From: Bacteroidales bacterium UBA1223
GTDB taxonomy: Bacteria; Bacteroidota; Bacteroidia; Bacteroidales; P3
Length of the DNA: 20,351 bases
Direction: 5' to 3'
NCBI GenBank assembly: GCA_002309155.1
Contig: DBXB01000019.1
Coordinates: 2,561 to 22,911 of the forward strand
Shown here: in pieces, positions 6,545 to 12,419 of the stretch
How positions within the stretch are numbered: position 1 is the first letter of the stretch
Layout of the letters: each line of letters begins with the position of its first letter
Position numbers and translations under genes: made by a program
The notes under the pieces: generated by a model
Told to the model about the DNA's origin: nothing
The model's database searches: none
The model's input: the letters and a program-made list of their open reading frames with translations, nothing else

Positions 6545-7225
6545 CTATTCACCCCTCATTTCCGCATACTTGGCTTGTTTGTTCTTTAGGTGTCTTGTAT
6601 GTTCCGATGTTGTGATATATTTGATAAAATCATTGTAAGCTTCGCTAGAATCATCCTCAGGGTCTATTTTGTATTCTTTATACAAAGCGTCGAAGTCATA
6701 ATAGTAGTCGGATATTTCTACAATGACTGCCTTTGAGGAATTAGGATCTTGATAAATGGTAACTCTGGCTAATAATTCTTCTTTAAGTAGATCCACCAAT
6801 TCTTCAACAGACATTTTCTCGTAAAACTTCTTGTGATTATAATCACAAGGATATTCGCCGGTACGTAAAAGTTCTATATATTCACTCAGTGCATCTATTA
6901 CATACAGGGCGTAGTTATGAATAGATCTTGCCTGAAGTTTGATATCATCTAAAATTATTTTCTTGACATCGTACTCTCCACGAAATCCAAAAAGGAGATG
7001 CATCAACCTGAACCAAGCTTTGTCTGTCTCAATATCTTGGCATTCCTCAAAACCTTCCGAACTTAGTTCAAATTCTGCTGACCCAGGATCAATAAACATA
7101 TGGATCTCGAATTTTTCAAAGTTTATAAAATCTTTGATATTGACCTTAAAAAGTTTACATCCTTGTTTCTTTATCTTAGGCCCATAGCTTTGTTTTGTAA
7201 AGTCATAACAGTAACAATGTTCCAT
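6545..7225 (-). CDS. Hypothetical protein, AT-rich, family not recognised
   Basis: This is a 226-residue cytoplasmic-looking protein with no signal peptide, membrane segment or catalytic motif that I recognise. It opens with MEHCYCYDFTKQSYGPKIKK, continues with a mixed beta region (about 25-70), then a mainly helical central part (about 75-155) and an acidic C-terminus with a charged tail. Low GC and many Lys, Asp, Glu and Tyr residues resemble the AT-rich neighbours rather than the GC-richer genes beside them. It starts 42 nt after the DnaB-like gene, with no promoter match in the gap. Acidic, orphan, mid-sized proteins in such arrays are often immunity proteins of polymorphic toxin systems; this is only a contextual guess. 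Confidence 0.6.
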   Translation of the reverse strand: MEHCYCYDFTKQSYGPKIKKQGCKLFKVNIKDFINFEKFEIHMFIDPGSAEFELSSEGFEECQDIETDKAWFRLMHLLFGFRGEYDVKKIILDDIKLQARSIHNYALYVIDALSEYIELLRTGEYPCDYNHKKFYEKMSVEELVDLLKEELLARVTIYQDPNSSKAVIVEISDYYYDFDALYKEYKIDPEDDSSEAYNDFIKYITTSEHTRHLKNKQAKYAEMRGE

Positions 7226-7267
7226 GATGATTGTTGTTTAATGGTTTATTATGTTCTATTAATTCAA

Positions 7268-7774
7268 TCACAATACCCGCACATCATCCACACATGAAGG
7301 AATGGGGAAGCCGAAATCGTCTTTTTCAGCAACTTGCGACAGGACGATGACGGCCACTTGCTGTTCTGCAGCCATCCTTTTCAGTTCATCTAATATCGAG
7401 GTCTGCCTGTCGACTAGATTGGTATGCGACTGCGAAGCATTCATCAGCTGCAGGTAGTCGACAACCACCCAGTGGATATCGTGTCTTTCTTTGAGCTGCA
7501 TGGTTTTCTGCCGCACATCGCTTGGCGTCACGCTCGGCGTGTCCTCAATGTGTATCCAGTCGGGATGGCCTGTTGGAGTCTGCTGCGAAAGCAGCTTCTC
7601 GCCCGTCATCTTCATGCTGAAATAGGCAGTTTGCTTCCGTGCTTCCACGGCCAGCTGAAACGCCAATGTAGTTTTGCCCGATCCCGGACGTCCACCGACG
7701 ATGTTGAGAGTTCCAGGATTGTAGATTTGAGCTAAATCTTTAAGTTCCGCTGTGTTTTTAACGGTATTTTCCAT
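7268..7774 (-). CDS. Stand-alone truncated DnaB-type RecA-fold ATPase
   Basis: This 168-residue protein corresponds to the core of the DnaB replicative-helicase C-terminal domain. Walker A is GGRPGSGKTT (27-36), Walker B is VVVDYLQLM (103-111), and the sensor-like region LDELKRMAAEQ...VIVLSQV (about 128-148) matches DnaB LKxLAxE..VPVIxLSQL. Two key parts are missing. There is no N-terminal helical domain, and the protein stops at DDVRVL (163-168), just where DnaB continues into DLRxSGxIEQDAD with its arginine finger. The DnaB FSLEM motif reads FSMKM (52-56), so the usual catalytic Glu is Lys. It probably binds nucleotide but is unlikely to be a processive helicase. The gene is intact with its own start and is GC-richer than its AT-rich neighbours. 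Confidence 0.82.
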   Translation of the reverse strand: MENTVKNTAELKDLAQIYNPGTLNIVGGRPGSGKTTLAFQLAVEARKQTAYFSMKMTGEKLLSQQTPTGHPDWIHIEDTPSVTPSDVRQKTMQLKERHDIHWVVVDYLQLMNASQSHTNLVDRQTSILDELKRMAAEQQVAVIVLSQVAEKDDFGFPIPSCVDDVRVL

Positions 7775-7795
7775 ATTAATTACTTGTTTTTATTG

Positions 7796-8530
7796 TTACA
7801 TCAACAAATCTTCCATGGGGTTAAACACCACCTCGCCGAGATTCAGGCAGAGGTATCTCTTTTCTCCTTTCTTGTGTGTGAAGAACATACCTTTTTCTCC
7901 AACATCGACGGTATAGTACTTCCCGTTGATATAAACCATAAACTCGGCACAAATAGGGAAACCCTCCAGGAGCTCGCCCACCGTGATACTGTCTTTCTCC
8001 AAGTCATCAATGTATCCCAGGCAGAGTTTGCCATAGTGATCTCGCAGACAGTTCACATGATGCGCCCTCAACCCATTTTCGTAAGACAAGACTGGCACTA
8101 CTTTATAATCGAGGAGCCCTTCCTCATCAATCTTTTTCACTTCGGCCTCTATCTGTTGCGTGGTAACGAGTCGTACGTCCGTATCAAGAGCAAACAGGCA
8201 ATAGCCGTCCTCCTCGTCGTACCGGATGATGCGGCCGTCGCTGTCCGGCACGAAATTAAGTAGCTCCCATGAATCCTGCAGCACCACCTCCACCGACTCG
8301 TCCATCATGCGGAACATTGCCAGAAGGTCCTCTGCCGTAGCAGCACGCTCCTCTTTGCTCGTTATTTCCAATAGAGCAATGTCCTTGCGCAGTTTTACGC
8401 CTTCGACGAACATATCAGTGGCGTCGACGTTGCTGTAATCCAAAAGGACGTCTGGGTTTTTTGAGACAATCAGCTCCAGATCTTTCACGATCTGCCCTAC
8501 CGTCGCTGCAGGTTTATGTATTATAGTCAT
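7796..8530 (-). CDS. Hypothetical protein with three similar modules
   Basis: This is a 244-residue acidic, soluble protein of unrecognised family. Three stretches share a pattern of a short helix starting T/V-G/E-x-L-L/I followed by beta strands: TVGQIVKDLELIV (from about residue 10), TAEDLLAMFRMMDE (from about 66) and TVGELLEGFPICAE (from about 180), the last two followed by strand-rich segments. I read this as a diverged internal triplication, unconfirmed. The start is uncertain. A GTG at 8542 overlaps the upstream stop (TAGTG) and would add four residues; the ATG at 8530 is preferred here. The gene is GC-richer by eye than the gene upstream and lies 21 nt before the DnaB-like gene, indicating co-transcription. 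Confidence 0.65.
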   Translation of the reverse strand: MTIIHKPAATVGQIVKDLELIVSKNPDVLLDYSNVDATDMFVEGVKLRKDIALLEITSKEERAATAEDLLAMFRMMDESVEVVLQDSWELLNFVPDSDGRIIRYDEEDGYCLFALDTDVRLVTTQQIEAEVKKIDEEGLLDYKVVPVLSYENGLRAHHVNCLRDHYGKLCLGYIDDLEKDSITVGELLEGFPICAEFMVYINGKYYTVDVGEKGMFFTHKKGEKRYLCLNLGEVVFNPMEDLLM

Positions 8531-8541
8531 ACTTTGTTTCA

Positions 8542-9009
8542 CTATTCGTTAGAGAACATAAACAGCAAGCAATAATTCTTGGCTACTTTTTCTGGAAGTT
8601 TGGCACATTCTATCAACCTGTTGTACAAGGCTGACACCAACTTATCTTTTTTTGCCATTTCACGGAGTGTTGTCAAACGAGTCTTAAAAAAGTAAGTATT
8701 TGAGAAATCAATATTTTTAAAATCCACATTCCATTTAGAATCTGTTAAATAATAAATATTGATAGTTTTGTTGTTAATCTGAAGTCCAACACTGCTAGAG
8801 CATTCAAAAAGTAGATCCTTAGTATCGGATTCAACAACGTCGTATTCTTCTCCAGAACATTCTGAAAATAAATCCCAGTTCCCATTGCATCTCTCTTTTG
8901 CAATATTGCATTCAGTCAATATTGCCTCTTTAATCAGATGAACTTTGTCACATCCATTAACACTTGCCGACCAATTGCCGTCGGAGGTCCATACTTTGAT
9001 ACTTGACAT
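8542..9009 (-). CDS. Hypothetical cysteine-containing protein, AT-rich
   Basis: This is a 155-residue protein with no recognised domain, signal peptide or membrane segment. Its N-terminus reads MSSIKVWTSDGNWSASVNGC. Seven cysteines are spread along the chain without a CxxC pair, so no metal site is evident. A central strand-rich part (NNKTINIYYLTDSKWNVDF) is followed by a helical C-terminus. Strong AT bias contrasts with the next gene downstream, which it touches (stop TAG at 8544-8542 overlapping a possible GTG start). No consensus promoter was found in the 96-nt gap upstream, so read-through from the GNAT-like gene is likely. Function unknown. Confidence 0.6.
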   Translation of the reverse strand: MSSIKVWTSDGNWSASVNGCDKVHLIKEAILTECNIAKERCNGNWDLFSECSGEEYDVVESDTKDLLFECSSSVGLQINNKTINIYYLTDSKWNVDFKNIDFSNTYFFKTRLTTLREMAKKDKLVSALYNRLIECAKLPEKVAKNYCLLFMFSNE

Positions 9010-9105
9010 ATTAATTGTATTTTAGTTGTTGAAATTATTATTTATCAAATTCGTTGAGAATCCCTTGCAATTCAAGCAGTACTTTTTAAATTGTAGGTGC
9101 CACAG

Positions 9106-9606
9106 TTAAAAGTTTTTATACATTTTCCCATCATCAGTTTCAGTATATCCCATTTCCTTCCAGAAATCCCTGTCTTCTGTGTCGAACGGATAGACTACAA
9201 CCGACATAAATCCTTCATCATAATAAGCATAATCCTCAATACCTTTTACAAGTATTTCTTTCAAACACTTATAACTAGTATTTTTATAGTCGTTATTAAT
9301 CTCTATAGCCGAAATCAAAAAGTTTTCTTCTTCCATATTTACACAAGCCAAGACAAGTGTAACTCCATAGGCTACTTTAATCCAGTACTTTTCGTAAAAA
9401 TTGTCATTCATAAATCTTGATTCGTCTATACCAACGACAGAATCATTGTCTTTTGTAGCCTCTGTTGTGAGCTTTGGGAATTTTGTTTCAGAGATAGAAT
9501 TTTTGATTTCTTCCTGATTTTCAATCGTTATCACTTGACCAATACCTTTAGAAAGAAAGGCATTATCTACACGATTAACAAGGTGATATGTTGAAATTTC
9601 TTTCAT
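9106..9606 (-). CDS. Putative GNAT-fold protein, degenerate acetyl-CoA site
   Basis: This 166-residue protein has a C-terminal half that follows the GNAT acetyltransferase pattern: a strand (FLISAIEINN), a helix after a pyrophosphate-loop position (DYKNTSYKCLKEILVKGIEDYA), a strand (GFMSVVVYPFD) and the typical ending DRDFWKEMGYTE..GKMYK. The loop that normally reads Q/R-x-x-G-x-G/A is NDYKNTSYK here, with no glycines, so acetyl-CoA binding may be lost. The N-terminal half is divergent. The gene is first in the eight-gene unit and begins 28 nt downstream of a perfect promoter. It is AT-rich. The fold assignment is moderate, and enzymatic activity is doubtful. Confidence 0.55.
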   Translation of the reverse strand: MKEISTYHLVNRVDNAFLSKGIGQVITIENQEEIKNSISETKFPKLTTEATKDNDSVVGIDESRFMNDNFYEKYWIKVAYGVTLVLACVNMEEENFLISAIEINNDYKNTSYKCLKEILVKGIEDYAYYDEGFMSVVVYPFDTEDRDFWKEMGYTETDDGKMYKNF

Positions 9607-9633
9607 TTTGTCTTTTTAATACATTGACAACTG

Positions 9634-9664
9634 CAAAGGTAATCATTTTTCCGCAAACTGCAAA
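9634..9664 (-). promoter_or_regulatory. Bacteroidetes-type promoter for the eight-gene unit
   Basis: On the minus strand, TTTG (9661-9664) is followed after exactly 19 nt by TACCTTTG (9634-9641), a full match to TTTG-N19-TAnnTTTG. No comparable promoter was found inside 4259-9606, so this one may drive all eight genes. Confidence 0.8.
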
Positions 9665-9760
9665 ATTATTATATTACATTCTAGAAAAATTGCATTTCCC
9701 CAACGTTTCTTGATTGAAAAGAGTTGACGTCTTTGCAGTTTTGAGAACAACACAAAAATA

Positions 9761-11830
9761 TCAGATTGACAATTTGGCGCCGAACAGGAACGTGCGGGGC
9801 AATGCGGGACCGTATATGTAGGCGGCGTCACGCTCTGGACCACTGTCAAGATCGCGCTGATAGCTATCGAAGATGTTCTGAATGCCGATGCTAATTTCTA
9901 GTGCAGTATTCCCACCAAAGGGGATGCTGTAAGCGGCCTTGAGAGAGAGGTCGAAGAAGGCGGGAGTGGTGACTTTGTGCACGTGTCCCTCTCCGCTATG
10001 TTTGGAATCAGATTCTGTCTCATGATGATACACCAGCATAGGTCCGGTAAAGGTGCCGGTGGCTGTGAGTTGCAGACGTTTCACAGGTGTGTATATTCCC
10101 ATCAAGTATGCATAGATGTCCGGCGTGCGTTCCATACGTTGCTCGAACTGACCTTCTGCCCATTCCTTACCTAATCCATTGTAGCGGCTGCTCTGCCAAG
10201 TGCCACCCAATTGCAGCCGCATGGTCTCTATGGGCGAGAGAGTCATCTCGACATTGATGCCCATGACCTCGGCACCTTCGGCGTTACGTCGCTCATAATG
10301 CATATAGCCACTGGTGGTATCCTCAAACACTAATTCATTGACAAATGCGTCGTTGATGCGTGTATAAAATCCCTCGACTAGCAAGTCGGCCTCCAGTTTT
10401 CCGAGATGGAAGCAGAAGTTGGCGGAGGCGTTGAGTGAATGAGAACGCTCCATTCGAAGGTCCTGGGAATTGGTGATTATGTAAAGTTCACCATTTACGG
10501 CACCCACATGCAGGTCTTCGTCGTAGACCTGCGGGGCGCGGAAACCCGATGCATAACCTGTACGTAAGGTGACATGGTCTGAGAGTGCGTAACGCAGATT
10601 AAGGCGCGGACTGACCACAGGTGCATCAATCATCGTATGCTTATCCATACGGACTCCGGCAAGTATGCTCCATCGGAGATTTTTCCATTCGTTCTGCAGG
10701 TAGGCGCTGAGAATGCCGATATGCTGTCGCAATGTATCGGGACTGTTGAGCGTATGGTCGTGCAGACGGTCGAGGGTGTGCTCGGCTCCAAAGGTGAGTT
10801 CGGCAGGCATAAACCACAAAGTATCGAAATGCCGACTGTAGATGGCGCCATAGTTGAGAGTGAGGTCTTGCGTGTAGCCGTAAGCCGTACCAAATGGTTC
10901 GCTGTCGTCACGTTCGCCGTAGTAGCTCTGACGGTCTATATGTTGCAACGAGGCGAAAAGAGAGGCATGGCGTATGCCGCTGGCGGGCAGCCAGTCCCAC
11001 TTTAGATTGGCGCTGTGGATGTCGTGCTCACCACCTTCAGAGATATGCGCCATCGGCGACGGGAGTTCAAAAAGGTCGCCACCACGACGGAAGTCATGGA
11101 TGTTGTGATATTGGAGACTGAGTTTCGTGACATCGCTGGTGCGTAGGTATCCACGAAAACCCACCATACGGGCCTTGAGTTTGCCTATCTCGGAATAGCC
11201 GTCGCCGTTGCGGTCATAAGGTTCACGGCTGCGGTTATGTCCGAAGACAGCGATGCCTGCTTTGCGGTTGTCGCTGACTACAGAAGCGTTAAACGAGTTA
11301 GAGAAATCCCACGAATCGCCACCGATGAGACTTGTAGTGTTGCTCACGCTGGCACCATTGGATCGGGGCTCTCGGGTGATGACATTGACCACACCGGCGA
11401 TGGCATTGCTGCCATAAAGCGCCGAACCGCCACCACGCAACACCTCAATACGGTCTATGAGGGTTGTTGGCAGCTGGTCGAGGAGGTATACACCCGCCAG
11501 TGAGCTGTTCACCGGACGACTGTCGATAAGTATCTGCGAATAGGCCTGTCCGAGTCCGTTGATGCGAAGTTCATTGGCGCCACAGTTCTGGCAAGTGTTC
11601 TCCACCCTCAGACCTGTACTGAAATTTAGTGCCTGACCTAGATTTACGGCACTGACAGCTTCCATCTGATGTCCGTCGACCACTCCAACAGCGACAGGTG
11701 CCTGTCCTCGTGAGGTGGTATGCTGAGTAGCAGTCACCACCACCTGACGCAACCGTATGGTATCGCTATGAGTTTGTGCCACTGCAACCAGTGGCACAAG
11801 AAAAAATATGATGAGAATTGTTTTTTTCAT
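9761..11830 (-). CDS. TonB-dependent outer-membrane receptor, probable metal uptake
   Basis: This is a 689-residue TonB-dependent receptor. MKKTILIIFFLVPLVAVAQ is a clear signal peptide, the TonB box region is near RQVVVTATQ (29-36), and the plug domain spans about 40-155, ending in LRGGGSALYGSNAIAGVVNVIT. The rest is a 22-strand-type barrel rich in aromatic and Arg residues. Two features suggest a transition-metal ligand: a CQNC motif in the plug (C80, C83, followed by GANELRINGLG), and a loop at about 600-620 with two adjacent His and three more His nearby. The start is set at 11830 because the nine codons before MKK are not signal-like. It lies 135 nt downstream of the His/Cys-rich small gene and is probably co-transcribed. 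Haem or a siderophore complex remain possible substrates. Confidence 0.88.
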   Translation of the reverse strand: MKKTILIIFFLVPLVAVAQTHSDTIRLRQVVVTATQHTTSRGQAPVAVGVVDGHQMEAVSAVNLGQALNFSTGLRVENTCQNCGANELRINGLGQAYSQILIDSRPVNSSLAGVYLLDQLPTTLIDRIEVLRGGGSALYGSNAIAGVVNVITREPRSNGASVSNTTSLIGGDSWDFSNSFNASVVSDNRKAGIAVFGHNRSREPYDRNGDGYSEIGKLKARMVGFRGYLRTSDVTKLSLQYHNIHDFRRGGDLFELPSPMAHISEGGEHDIHSANLKWDWLPASGIRHASLFASLQHIDRQSYYGERDDSEPFGTAYGYTQDLTLNYGAIYSRHFDTLWFMPAELTFGAEHTLDRLHDHTLNSPDTLRQHIGILSAYLQNEWKNLRWSILAGVRMDKHTMIDAPVVSPRLNLRYALSDHVTLRTGYASGFRAPQVYDEDLHVGAVNGELYIITNSQDLRMERSHSLNASANFCFHLGKLEADLLVEGFYTRINDAFVNELVFEDTTSGYMHYERRNAEGAEVMGINVEMTLSPIETMRLQLGGTWQSSRYNGLGKEWAEGQFEQRMERTPDIYAYLMGIYTPVKRLQLTATGTFTGPMLVYHHETESDSKHSGEGHVHKVTTPAFFDLSLKAAYSIPFGGNTALEISIGIQNIFDSYQRDLDSGPERDAAYIYGPALPRTFLFGAKLSI

Positions 11831-11864
11831 TTTAATTAAAATCAAGTTAATACACACTAATACA

Positions 11865-11945
11865 ACCAGTCAAACCAGAAAATCTAGAGAATCTAGAAAT
11901 CCCGGAAAACCTCGATATTCTAGACGATCTAGAAAATCCAGGAGA
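11865..11945 (-). repeat. 9-nt degenerate tandem repeat in the receptor leader
   Basis: Nine consecutive 9-nt units run without a gap. On the plus strand they are ACCAGTCAA, ACCAGAAAA, TCTAGAGAA, TCTAGAAAT, CCCGGAAAA, CCTCGATAT, TCTAGACGA, TCTAGAAAA and TCCAGGAGA. Four units contain TCTAGA, as two pairs 36 nt apart. The array lies 35 nt upstream of the receptor start and 20 nt past the stop of the small His/Cys-rich gene, and it is not in a coding frame with either. Confidence 0.75.
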
Positions 11946-11965
11946 CAAAAAGCATTAAAAGAAAA

Positions 11966-12292
11966 TCACGCTACCGGCGGTGCACGAAACTGACTAACAC
12001 CGTGACAGAGAATCTCAGCCCTTATCACAATTTCCGCAGGTCTATTCTCCGCAACGGGGCGTATTATGTCCGACAGCTCAGCATACTGTCCTATATAGTC
12101 ATTGACAAGGAAGTGACAATAGAGGCAATCGTGATCGTGATGATGAGCCACTTCGACATGTCCGACGCACTGTCCGCAGTCGTCATGCTCGTCAATGGTA
12201 TCATGATGCACATGCACAGACGACAGTACCACCATCGGCAAATAAGTAGCCAACAGTACGATAGACGCTATATGTCGAAACATTTGATTCAT
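11966..12292 (-). CDS. Small secreted His/Cys-rich protein, probable metal-binding partner
   Basis: This 108-residue protein has an N-terminal hydrophobic segment (HIASIVLLATYLPMVVLSS), either a signal peptide or a membrane anchor. It is followed by a region crowded with metal ligands: HVHHD, HDDCGQCVGH, HHHDHDCLYCHF. Two CxxC pairs and about a dozen His lie within some 45 residues. The C-terminus ends FRAPPVA. I recall similar proteins beside TonB receptors and metal-export genes in Bacteroidetes, but not a firm family name. A periplasmic role in binding or delivering Zn, Cu, Ni or Co fits the downstream receptor with its own CQNC and His-rich sites. The promoter at 12304-12334 would leave a very short leader if the start is 12292; Met4 (12283) is the alternative. 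Confidence 0.75.
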   Translation of the reverse strand: MNQMFRHIASIVLLATYLPMVVLSSVHVHHDTIDEHDDCGQCVGHVEVAHHHDHDCLYCHFLVNDYIGQYAELSDIIRPVAENRPAEIVIRAEILCHGVSQFRAPPVA

Positions 12293-12303
12293 CTTTCGGA
12301 TTG

Positions 12304-12334
12304 CAAAATTACAAAAGTTGTGATGACTGACAAA
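12304..12334 (-). promoter_or_regulatory. Bacteroidetes-type promoter for the metal-uptake pair
   Basis: On the minus strand TTTG (12331-12334), 19 nt, then TAATTTTG (12304-12311), matching TTTG-N19-TAnnTTTG. The -7 box ends only 11 nt before the start at 12292, giving a nearly leaderless mRNA. Confidence 0.78.
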
Positions 12335-12360
12335 ATATATGGATTCATTATTATTTTTCT

Positions 12361-12391
12361 TTTGCCAATCGGAAAAAAATTCTTATCTTTG
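12361..12391 (+). promoter_or_regulatory. Bacteroidetes-type promoter for the glucan synthase
   Basis: TTTG (12361-12364), 19 nt, then TATCTTTG (12384-12391), a full consensus match. It lies inside the longest open frame that includes the synthase, which supports the internal start at 12420. Its -33 box is 26 nt from the -33 box of the divergent promoter. Confidence 0.82.
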
Positions 12392-12409
12392 CAATTTAAT
12401 TCAATATAT

Positions 12410-12414
12410 AGGAG
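12410..12414 (+). promoter_or_regulatory. Shine-Dalgarno site setting the glucan synthase start
   Basis: AGGAG lies 5 nt before the ATG at 12420. Such a site is absent from almost all other starts in this window, and together with the promoter it decides the start codon. Confidence 0.7.
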
Positions 12415-12419
12415 CTGGA

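Noticed and set aside
9643..9849. 68-codon minus-strand open frame past the receptor stop
   Set aside because: It is an out-of-frame shadow of the receptor's 3' end extending into the promoter region at 9634-9664.
11831..11857. Nine extra N-terminal codons for the TonB receptor
   Set aside because: They precede a normal signal peptide starting MKKTILIIFF and would spoil it; the sequence is AT-rich leader.
11808..11993. 61-codon plus-strand open frame rich in Arg, Ser and Lys
   Set aside because: It is produced by the 9-nt tandem array read in frame; it overlaps the receptor and small-protein genes and has no promoter.
12293..12312. Third partial copy of the GGATTGCAAATCC dyad near 12298
   Set aside because: Only about ten bases match (CGGATTGCAAA), and they coincide with the -7 promoter box; the other parts of the repeat are absent.
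12339..12419. 27 extra N-terminal codons for the glucan synthase
   Set aside because: The stretch contains the -33/-7 promoter and the SD; transcription would begin after the upstream ATG, so 12420 is the start.
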